Shown here in pieces: positions 1 through 4,870 of a DNA stretch of 5,623 nucleotides (within the stretch, counting starts at the first letter, position 1; every line of letters begins with the position of its first letter). Source of the DNA: CAZFMJ01 sp964520045. GTDB lineage: Bacteria; Elusimicrobiota; Elusimicrobia; Elusimicrobiales; CAZFMJ01. Made by a program: the position numbers and the translations under genes. The DNA lies in NCBI GenBank assembly GCA_964520045.1, contig CAZFMJ010000110.1, positions 1 to 5,623 of the forward strand, in the 5' to 3' direction. The notes under the pieces were generated by a model that searched no databases, had not been told where the DNA came from, and saw only the letters and a list, made by a program, of their open reading frames with translations.

Positions 1-367
1 AAACCCTGTCCGTAACTTCAAGGTATTTCTGGACGAAAAGGCTGGCCGAGCTTACGGAGAGAAGAGGCTGGTTTCCTGTTCCTGTGGAACCCACGAATGT
101 AAAACCCCAAAAATGAGCGTCGGGGTCGGAGGGAGTACCATCTACACCCTGAGCCGTAACATCGTCGGCGGTGCCGAGTTCATAGCCGATGTCGGCGGAG
201 AATATGGGGAAGCAGAATACAGAAGTCAGCAGCCAGAAGACAGTAGACAGCAGAAGAGAGACGGCGAAACGGCTGGACGACTGGACAGCTGGACGGCCGG
301 ACAGCAAAGGGGAGAGGCAACGAAAAAGAGAAAAGGGAAGGCAGAAAAACCGTCCTCTATCCCCCAT
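1..367 (-). CDS. Probable secreted protein, 5' part (runs off left edge)
   Basis: A minus-strand frame is open from an ATG at 367-365 to the window edge, giving about 122 codons with no stop. Visible residues about 40-63 form a hydrophobic run (LLLSTVFWLLTSVFCFPIFSA-like) followed by DIGYELGTADD, which reads as a signal peptide with a likely Ser-Ala / Asp cleavage site. The part after the predicted cleavage has purine-first, pyrimidine-last (RNY) codon bias, supporting real coding. I do not recognise the family. The first ~60 codons are encoded by repeat DNA (heptamer/octamer arrays at 225-306), so the start is uncertain: ATG 367 lacks a strong ribosome binding site, TTG 307 is an alternative, and the native start may have been replaced by repeat sequence. 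The plus-strand frame starting at position 2 is also open to about 400, but it looks less protein-like and ends in repeat-derived sequence. Confidence 0.55.
   Translation of the reverse strand, partial: MGDRGRFFCLPFSLFRCLSPLLSGRPAVQSSSRFAVSLLLSTVFWLLTSVFCFPIFSADIGYELGTADDVTAQGVDGTPSDPDAHFWGFTFVGSTGTGNQPLLSVSSASLFVQKYLEVTDRV
232..304. repeat. Heptamer array joined to octamer array (A1)
   Basis: From 232 to 266 the sequence steps with a 7-bp period (GCCAGAA, GACAGTA, GACAGCA, GAAGAGA, GACGGCG). From 273 to 304 it steps exactly every 8 bp (CTGGACGA, CTGGACAG, CTGGACGG, CCGGACAG). Related arrays occur at 1453-1480, 1605-1652, 1681-1708, 2312-2343, 3628-3667 and 4817-4856. On the minus strand this array is stop-free and encodes the region before and within the signal peptide of the leftmost gene. 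Confidence 0.8.
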
Positions 368-370
368 TTT

Positions 371-388
371 TTTCTTTGCCGTTTTCCA
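371..388. repeat. 18-bp direct repeat, left copy
   Basis: TTTCTTTGCCGTTTTCCA occurs here and again, base for base, at 622-639. The two copies bracket the R1 hairpin element. Confidence 0.7.
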
Positions 389-433
389 GTTGTTACCTAA
401 TCTCATAATCTCCCGTGTTTCGTCTTTATCTTC

Positions 434-616
434 TTCTCTGCGTCCTCCGCGCCTCTGTCCAAACCTTCCTTTCCGCCGCATAATCCGGCGAGATCTCGCC
501 CTCTGCCAAAAGCAGAGAGGCGGAAGAAGCAATGAGTTTGGACTGACCCCTACTTCGCCGAGGCTACGAAGGGCAGGCCATTCTCAAAGCCTTTGAGGAA
601 TGAATGGGTCTGCGAA
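434..616. repeat. Double-hairpin element R1, expanded by nested palindromes
   Basis: This is the long copy of the element seen at 3750-3847. The leading 37 bp (434-470) match 3750-3786 at 34 of 37 positions. Hairpin A has stems GTCCAAAC (457-464) and GTTTGGAC (536-543). Its loop is 71 nt instead of 18 because about 53 nt are inserted, and that insert is itself palindromic: TTCCGCC (471-477) with GGCGGAA (519-525), the perfect palindrome GGCGAGATCTCGCC (487-500), and CTCTGC (501-506) with GCAGAG (512-517). Hairpin B has CCATTC (578-583) and GAATGG (602-607) around an 18-nt loop that contains CTCAAA/TTTGAG. About 31 extra nt between the hairpins include CTTCG (553-557) and CGAAG (567-571). No gene is apparent in it. 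Confidence 0.8.
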
Positions 617-621
617 GAGGG

Positions 622-639
622 TTTCTTTGCCGTTTTCCA
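622..639. repeat. 18-bp direct repeat, right copy
   Basis: Identical to 371-388, 251 bp downstream of the first copy, on the far side of the R1 element. Confidence 0.7.
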
Positions 640-849
640 CGCGCGCGCGTATGCTTATTACATTGTAAAGAATACATGCGACAAAAATATTACAGACTTG
701 CGACCGGAGGTGTTTGAAAATATACGGCGGTAAAAGATAGACTGTATTGGCAATTGCTCAGGTATTGGGAGTCAGGAGCGAAACACCGCAGTTCATTCTG
801 AATTCCGTTTTCTTGATTCTGTCTGCCTTAGCAGTTGCCTATATCACAT
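640..849. other. Gene-free stretch upstream of the synthase-like gene
   Basis: I see no coding frame here. It begins with the alternating palindrome ACGCGCGCGCGT (639-650), then becomes AT-richer, as expected of a promoter region. A stop (TAG, 829-831) lies in frame just upstream of the plus-strand gene and bounds its possible starts. An AGGAG at 774-778 is not followed by a suitably spaced start codon. Confidence 0.6.
698..726 (+). promoter_or_regulatory. Weak candidate sigma70-type promoter
   Basis: TTGCGA (698-703) and TATACG (721-726) are separated by 17 bp, each matching the sigma70 consensus hexamer at 4 of 6 positions. It points toward the gene at 850 and would give a leader of roughly 115 nt. 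This is a pattern match only, and such matches are common by chance. Confidence 0.2.
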
Positions 850-3624
850 ATGCCTGCTATATTAACCGCATTTTTTCTTTCAGGCTTTTCCGCTCTTGTT
901 TATGAAATCCTATGGGTAAAAATGCTGTCTCTTTTCTGGGGACACACTACTGTCGCTACTTCCGCGGTTTTGTCGGCGTTCATGGCGGGGCTGGCATTGG
1001 GCGGTTTTTACTCCGGCAAAATAGCAGGCAGGTTTGAAAAGAAACAATTTCTCTTGTTGTACTCCGGTCTTGAATTGGCAATAGGCATATTAGGACTGCT
1101 TTCAAAACCGGCGGTCTATTCAGCTCAGAATTTTCTAATAAAAATAACCGCCTTAAACATCGCATATCCTTTATCCGCCGTTTTGCTGTTTATCGCGGCT
1201 TTTTTCATGCTTGTTTTGCCATGCGCTTTTATGGGAGCGACTTTCCCATTGGCTCTCGGCTGGGCGGCTGACGGCAAAACCGAGTCCGGCAAAACCGTCG
1301 GCCTCTTATACGGCATAAACACCGCCGGCGCAGCGGCAGGCGCATTATTATGCGGTTTTATCCTTCTGCCGCGCTTAGGCATGAGCCGGTCGCTTTTAAC
1401 CGCCGCGGGCATAAATTTTCTGGCCGCTGTTCTTGCGTTCTGCGTTTATAAAGACGGGAGACGGGAGACGGGAGACGGTAAACGGAAGATGGAAGAAAGA
1501 GACCAGCAATCCGGCCGTCCCATTCCTTCCTCAGAGGCTTTGAGAATGGGGCGGTCCAAACTCACTGCCTCTAATGATGGTTTGGACGGCCCAGAAACTC
1601 AGTTGCCCAGCGGCCCAGCGGCCCAGTCGCCCGGCAGCCCAGCCTCCCAGCCAATCCCTTCGCTGCTTTCCGCTTTTTTACCGTCTACCGTCTCCCGTCT
1701 ACCGTCTACCCTCTTCTTACCAGCCTCTTTGTTTTTTTCCGGAATCAGCGCGCTGGTATGCGAAGTCGCATGGACAAGGGCTTTTGCGCAGATAATCGGC
1801 TCATCCGCGTATGCGTTCACAATAATGCTGTCGGTATATCTTTTTGCGATCGCCGCGGGAAGTTTGTTTTTCGGATTTTTATGCCGGCGGTTTACGCCTT
1901 CAGCATCATGGGGATGGATTCTGCCCGCGGGGGCTTCATTGGTTCTGGTCTTCACGCTTCCGCTCTATAATTATCTGCCTTATTTTTACATAAAGCTTTT
2001 TCCCCATACGTTGAAATCGCGGACGGCGCTTCATCTTGCGGAATTTCTTCTTTGCGGGTCGATCATGTTTATCCCCGCCTTTTTTTCCGGCATAATACTG
2101 CCGTATTTCATATCCGCGTCAAATGCATGGGCAGGCAGAATTCATAAAACCACGGGGTTATTTTACGGCACAAACACGCTCGGCTGTGTTTTCGGCGCTG
2201 TTTTGGCCGGCTTAATGCTGATTCCGCATTTTGGGACAGAGGTTTCGCTTATCTGGGGCGGTATATTTTTTGCCGCCTCCGCCCTATGCGCTCTAATAAC
2301 GGTCCCCAACGGCCCAGTTCCCCAGAAACCCAGTCACCCGGAAACCTCTCCGTCTTCCTTCAGCCTTTCCGCCACTACAGCGTTGGCGGATCCGCCGTGG
2401 TGGTTTGGTGGACAGTCTTCAGCCTATCCCCGGCCTCTTGTCTACCATCTTCAGGGATGGGTAAAAACAGCAATAGCCGCCGGTTTCATAGCCGCGTTTT
2501 TTGCAGCTGTTTTTCTGCGGCAGACATGGGACCCGTATATTCTTTCCAGCGGAGCGTTTATATACAGACCCTACCGCCAATTCGCAAACTTTAGCGGATT
2601 TAAGGATAACTTTCACAAAACAAGCAAGCTTATTTACTACGATGAAGGGATCTCGGCGGGCATTTCAGTTCTTGCCCATGGAAATGAAATTTATTTAAAA
2701 ATAAACGGCAAAACCGACGCCTCTCTGCAGGGCGATATCGCGACCCAGCTTCTTTTGGCGCACATTCCATATTCGGCTCATCCGGGAAATCCGGAGAATG
2801 CGCTTGTCATAGGACTGGGATCCGGAATAAGCGCGGGCGCATTGTCCGTATATGAAAACATAAAAAAAATCGACTGCGCGGAAATTGAGCCGTCGGTGGC
2901 TCATGCCGCCGGATTTTTCGCGAAAAGAAACCGCGGGATTCTCACCAATCCGAAATTTGAAGTTTTTTTTATTGATGCGCGCCAGTACCTGCTCGCAAAC
3001 CGCAAAAAATATGACATAATAATTTCGGAGCCTTCAAATCCATGGATCGCCGGCGTCGCCTCTCTTTACACAAAGGAAGCTTTCGCTCTCGCAAAAAGCA
3101 GACTTTCCGGTAACGGAATCTATTGCCAATGGGTGCATGCTTACAGCATGGGCAAAGAGGATTTCAGAATGATAATGAATACTTTCGCCTCCGTGTTTGG
3201 AAATGTTATGCTGATGCGGTGTGACACCTCGGATTTTCTTATACTCGGATCAAATACGCCTATTACGCTCAATTACGCCATGGTATCGGAAAATTTCAAG
3301 TCAAACGCCGAGTTAAAAAAAGATATGGCGTCCTTGAAATTTTTTACGGCTTTCCAGTTTCTTGACTCCGCTTTCATGCTTAATGACGCCGATTTCAGGA
3401 AATTTTCCGCCGGCTCCGCAATTAACACCGATGACAATTCGGCGCTTGAATATTCGGCGCCTAAATATCTTAATAAAGGCGAGGAAAATGCGATATTTTC
3501 GGGAATATCTTCAGCGCGTTCAAATCAGCTGAACACGGTTCTGAGGGGTATTGAGGATAAGGAATATCAAAAATTAAAGCGGGAAAAACTGCTGAAAATC
3601 ACATTAAGCGGTTTAGGACTATAG
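850..3624 (+). CDS. Membrane-fused spermidine synthase-like protein with two in-frame repeat insertions
   Basis: Known family: fused MFS-like/spermidine synthase-fold proteins, whose substrate is generally unproven. The N-terminal half has two related six-helix blocks. SGFSALVYEILW (11-22) and SGISALVCEVAW (297-308) are equivalent, as are GLLYGINTAG (151-160) and GLFYGTNTLG in the second block. A thirteenth helix (about 538-556) leads into the C-terminal Rossmann domain. There I see NGKTDAS (619-625), the nucleotide-binding loop GLGSG (655-659), the acidic EIEPS (678-682), DAR (709-711) and YDIIISEPSNPW (721-732). The last motif replaces the YDVIxxDxxDP loop of classical spermidine synthases, so aminopropyl transfer is doubtful. 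Residues about 202-290 and 485-536 are encoded by repeat DNA and explain the large size of 924 aa. ATG 850 is preferred over TTG 835. Neither has a clear ribosome binding site, and TAG at 829 precludes an earlier start. It probably sits in the cytoplasmic membrane with the enzyme-like domain in solution. Confidence 0.93.
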   Translation: MPAILTAFFLSGFSALVYEILWVKMLSLFWGHTTVATSAVLSAFMAGLALGGFYSGKIAGRFEKKQFLLLYSGLELAIGILGLLSKPAVYSAQNFLIKITALNIAYPLSAVLLFIAAFFMLVLPCAFMGATFPLALGWAADGKTESGKTVGLLYGINTAGAAAGALLCGFILLPRLGMSRSLLTAAGINFLAAVLAFCVYKDGRRETGDGKRKMEERDQQSGRPIPSSEALRMGRSKLTASNDGLDGPETQLPSGPAAQSPGSPASQPIPSLLSAFLPSTVSRLPSTLFLPASLFFSGISALVCEVAWTRAFAQIIGSSAYAFTIMLSVYLFAIAAGSLFFGFLCRRFTPSASWGWILPAGASLVLVFTLPLYNYLPYFYIKLFPHTLKSRTALHLAEFLLCGSIMFIPAFFSGIILPYFISASNAWAGRIHKTTGLFYGTNTLGCVFGAVLAGLMLIPHFGTEVSLIWGGIFFAASALCALITVPNGPVPQKPSHPETSPSSFSLSATTALADPPWWFGGQSSAYPRPLVYHLQGWVKTAIAAGFIAAFFAAVFLRQTWDPYILSSGAFIYRPYRQFANFSGFKDNFHKTSKLIYYDEGISAGISVLAHGNEIYLKINGKTDASLQGDIATQLLLAHIPYSAHPGNPENALVIGLGSGISAGALSVYENIKKIDCAEIEPSVAHAAGFFAKRNRGILTNPKFEVFFIDARQYLLANRKKYDIIISEPSNPWIAGVASLYTKEAFALAKSRLSGNGIYCQWVHAYSMGKEDFRMIMNTFASVFGNVMLMRCDTSDFLILGSNTPITLNYAMVSENFKSNAELKKDMASLKFFTAFQFLDSAFMLNDADFRKFSAGSAINTDDNSALEYSAPKYLNKGEENAIFSGISSARSNQLNTVLRGIEDKEYQKLKREKLLKITLSGLGL
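1453..1480. repeat. Heptamer tandem array inside the CDS (A2)
   Basis: Three copies of GACGGGA and one of GACGGTA run end to end. They encode part of the Gly/Arg-rich segment DGRRETGDGK just after the sixth membrane helix. The array is the approximate reverse complement of the array at 1681-1708, so the two could pair as a long imperfect stem closing over the intervening 200 bp. Confidence 0.85.
1519..1587 (-). repeat. Double-hairpin element R2, inverted and in frame within the CDS
   Basis: The core is 69 bp (23 codons) and is the reverse-complement copy of R3 (3773-3841), matching at about 60 of 69 positions by eye. Hairpin B stems are CCCATTC (1519-1525) and GAATGGG (1544-1550). Hairpin A stems are GTCCAAAC (1554-1561) and GTTTGGAC (1580-1587). 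Both loops are 18 nt and the spacer is 3 nt, exactly as in R3. Outer bases GGCCGTCC (1513-1520) and GGACGGCC (1584-1591) form an 8-bp inverted terminal pair. It is read through by the synthase-like protein. Confidence 0.85.
1590..1660. repeat. Octamer CCCAG array inside the CDS (A3)
   Basis: Six octamers run from 1605 to 1652: GCCCAGCG twice, then GCCCAGTC, GCCCGGCA, GCCCAGCC and TCCCAGCC. Bases 1590-1619 match 4826-4855 at 27 of 30 positions. The tract encodes a Pro/Ser/Ala-rich linker (SGPAAQSPGSPASQP) between the two membrane blocks of the protein. Confidence 0.85.
1681..1708. repeat. Inverted heptamer array inside the CDS (A4)
   Basis: CCGTCTA, CCGTCTC, CCGTCTA and CCGTCTA run end to end. 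This is the reverse-complement class of the GACGGGA/GACGGTA array at 1453-1480. The two arrays bound the first coding insertion, giving it an overall inverted-repeat architecture. Confidence 0.8.
2303..2457. repeat. Second in-frame repeat insertion in the CDS (A6 plus palindrome)
   Basis: Octamers at 2312-2343 (GCCCAGTT, CCCCAGAA, ACCCAGTC, ACCCGGAA) are followed by a segment with the perfect palindrome GGCGGATCCGCC (2385-2396). Bases 2321-2339 are identical to 4826-4844 over 19 nt. The tract encodes about 52 residues rich in Pro, Ser, Gly and Trp, between the twelfth membrane helix and the helix that leads to the enzyme-like domain. The right boundary is estimated from where the membrane-helix coding resumes. 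Confidence 0.65.
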
Positions 3625-3625
3625 C

Positions 3626-3669
3626 CGGCTGGACGGCGAGACTGCCAGGCAGCGAGACGGCTGGACAGC
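3626..3669. repeat. Octamer array directly after the stop codon (A5)
   Basis: GCTGGACG, GCGAGACT, GCCAGGCA, GCGAGACG and GCTGGACA run with an 8-bp period from 3628 to 3667, two bases after the TAG of the synthase-like gene. GGCTGGACGGCGAGACTGC (3627-3645) is matched in inverted orientation at 4806-4824 with one difference. It contains the small hairpin CTGC-CAG-GCAG but no T-run, so I do not call a terminator. Confidence 0.75.
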
Positions 3670-3749
3670 AATTAAGAAGTCCCCAATTTGCGGGAATGAC
3701 GAAAAAATTGCGCTGTATTTCGCACATACGGCACTTAATTCTTTAGATT
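3670..3749. other. Gene-free spacer with bounding inverted repeat
   Basis: No coding frame is apparent. AATTAAG (3670-3676) and CTTAATT (3734-3740) are inverted copies that bracket about 57 bp containing GCGGGAATGACG. Similar CGTCATTCCCGC strings are common in dispersed repeats of many bacterial genomes, so this may be another repeat fragment. Confidence 0.4.
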
Positions 3750-3847
3750 TTCTCTGCGCGCTCTGCGCCTCTGTCCAAACCTTCCTCAGAAGCAATGAGT
3801 TTGGACTGACCCATTCTCAATGCCTTTGAGGAAGGAATGGGTCTGCG
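3750..3847 (+). repeat. Double-hairpin element R3 (compact copy)
   Basis: Hairpin A has stems GTCCAAAC (3773-3780) and GTTTGGAC (3799-3806). Hairpin B has stems GACCCATTC (3808-3816) and GAATGGGTC (3835-3843). Each pair of core stems closes an 18-nt loop, and the loop of A contains a further CTTC/GAAG stem. The 5' flank TTCTCTGCG and the 3' end GGGTCTGCG are shared with R1, which suggests the element extends past the 69-bp core. It ends 26 bp before the start codon of the next gene, so on a transcript it would lie in that gene's 5' leader. Confidence 0.85.
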
Positions 3848-3860
3848 GTGATTTCATAAT

Positions 3861-3865
3861 AGGAG
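3861..3865 (+). promoter_or_regulatory. Ribosome binding site that fixes the start at 3874
   Basis: AGGAG lies 8 bases before ATG 3874-3876. The longer frame back to an upstream start at 3820 is encoded entirely by the R3 repeat and has no such site, so the internal ATG is taken as the true start. Confidence 0.8.
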
Positions 3866-3873
3866 AAAAAACC

Positions 3874-4806
3874 ATGAAAACTATTTTAATTATCTGCGGG
3901 ATAATATCCGCCGGTTTGCTTATACTGCTTAATCCTTTCGCCGATTGGATTAAATCAAAACAATGGATTAAGCGCATATATTCGGCTATGTTCCTGTCGG
4001 CGGTATTTCTTTGTCTGCTGACGGCGTATTTCTGCCATAAAAAAATTTCGGAGATAAAAAAAAGTTCAGCCCCGCTTAAACAGGCGGCCGCGTCAAACCA
4101 TCTGGATGTTTTTTTGCGCAATGCCAGGGCATGGTCGGTTTTTTCCCTGCCGCCGGAAATTACCGGGGGAGGGGCGGATATTTCAGCCCAGCCCGCAAAA
4201 CCGGCTGAAGCTTCGCTGGCTGAGGAAGTAACCAAAGAATCTGATATTTCCGAAGCGGAAAAACAGCTCCTCATGGAATTCCAGCAGTCTCCTTCATCGG
4301 ACAAAGCCGCCGCGCTTGCGTATGAACATCTCAGGCGGGGGCATTATGCTCTGGCAAGATATCAGCTTGAGCGGGTTTCCGCCGGAACCGCCGACGCGGC
4401 AAGCAGGGAAATAGCCGACCTTCTGGCAAAATCCGTCAAGAGCGGTTACGGGCCGTTAATTAAAAACAAGACTGCGGGACTGGCTTTTATGTTTAATTGG
4501 GAACAAAAAACAAGCACGGCTGTTAAGGTTAATGCCTACCCCCTTATTTTTACGGACAGGAACGAATGGGTAAAGCTTGCGGCGCCGCTGTCGGAGCCTA
4601 AAGGTTCCGTGATAAAATTTCCTTTTGACAGGGTCAGGCAATTCAGGATACAGTTTAATTGGACGGCATCAAGTCCTGGCAATGCTCCGTTTATATATCC
4701 GGAATCCGTGATGATCCGCGCGGTTCTGGCGGGCAGAAAATGGAATATAATAGACAAAAATCTGGCTACCCCCCCCGTGAGATTAACCCTGCTTTTAGCA
4801 AGATAG
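3874..4806 (+). CDS. Uncharacterised two-helix membrane protein with TPR-like helical segment
   Basis: The 310-residue product is not one I recognise. Two hydrophobic helices (about 3-21 and 35-54) are separated by a short basic loop (KSKQWIKR). They are followed by a Lys-rich stretch and a Pro/Ala/Glu-rich linker (about 95-128). Residues about 140-186 are helical and Ala/Leu-rich (AALAYEHLRRGHYALARYQL), resembling a single TPR-type helical hairpin. The rest (about 200-310) alternates hydrophobic and polar residues and is Trp/Phe-bearing, suggesting a beta-rich domain. With the second helix leading outward, the C-terminal region may be outside the membrane, but the topology is not certain. 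It follows the synthase-like gene on the same strand after 249 bp of repeats, so co-transcription is possible but unproven. Near the end, a run of eight C (4769-4776) is a potential slippage site. The stop codon is immediately followed by repeat array A7. Confidence 0.88.
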   Translation: MKTILIICGIISAGLLILLNPFADWIKSKQWIKRIYSAMFLSAVFLCLLTAYFCHKKISEIKKSSAPLKQAAASNHLDVFLRNARAWSVFSLPPEITGGGADISAQPAKPAEASLAEEVTKESDISEAEKQLLMEFQQSPSSDKAAALAYEHLRRGHYALARYQLERVSAGTADAASREIADLLAKSVKSGYGPLIKNKTAGLAFMFNWEQKTSTAVKVNAYPLIFTDRNEWVKLAAPLSEPKGSVIKFPFDRVRQFRIQFNWTASSPGNAPFIYPESVMIRAVLAGRKWNIIDKNLATPPVRLTLLLAR

Positions 4807-4859
4807 CAGTCCCGCCGTCCAGCCGCCCAGAAACCCAGTCACCCAGCGGCCCAGCCGTT
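4806..4859. repeat. Octamer array filling a convergent intergenic gap (A7)
   Basis: GTCCAGCC, GCCCAGAA, ACCCAGTC, ACCCAGCG and GCCCAGCC step every 8 bp from 4817 to 4856. The array starts at the last base of the upstream TAG and ends at the stop codon of the convergent gene, so it makes up the whole 53-bp gap. It shares 27 of 30 bases with 1590-1619, 19 of 19 with 2321-2339, and, inverted, 18 of 19 with 3627-3645. Confidence 0.8.
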
Positions 4860-4870
4860 TTACGGTTTTT
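4853..4870 (+). terminator. Weak candidate terminator between convergent genes
   Basis: AGCCGT (4853-4858) can pair with ACGGTT (4862-4867) around a 3-nt loop, one pair being a wobble, with a T-rich tail to 4870. The stem is short and overlaps the stop codon of the minus-strand gene. It is a marginal candidate for ending plus-strand transcription. Confidence 0.25.

Noticed and set aside
113..400. Plus-strand frame of 95 aa, open back to position 2
   Set aside because: Its second half is highly charged translation of repeat arrays and it has no ribosome binding site. The opposite strand over 1-212 shows better codon pattern and a signal peptide. I cannot fully exclude it because it stays open to the window edge.
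189..596. Plus-strand 135-aa frame
   Set aside because: It runs entirely through the repeat arrays and the R1 hairpins, and the translation is low-complexity basic sequence with no domain-like pattern.
1453..1708. Possible CRISPR array
   Set aside because: The repeats are 7-8 bp, degenerate and contiguous, with no 20-50 bp repeats alternating with unique spacers and no cas genes.
1453..1715. Possible pseudogenisation of the synthase-like gene by repeats
   Set aside because: The frame stays open across both insertions, all downstream domain motifs are intact, and the insertions fall in linkers.
3773..3843. R3 hairpins as a riboswitch or Rho-independent terminator
   Set aside because: No T-run follows either hairpin, and the same structure occurs inside a coding region and elsewhere, which fits a dispersed repeat better than a gene-specific regulator.
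3820..3873. N-terminal extension of the two-helix membrane protein to an upstream start
   Set aside because: The extra 18 residues are encoded by hairpin B of R3 and the spacer. The well-placed AGGAG before ATG 3874 marks the true start.
3786..4304. Minus-strand 172-aa frame
   Set aside because: It is antisense to the membrane protein gene with unremarkable composition, and part of it is repeat-derived. The plus strand has the better ribosome binding site and membrane-helix pattern.
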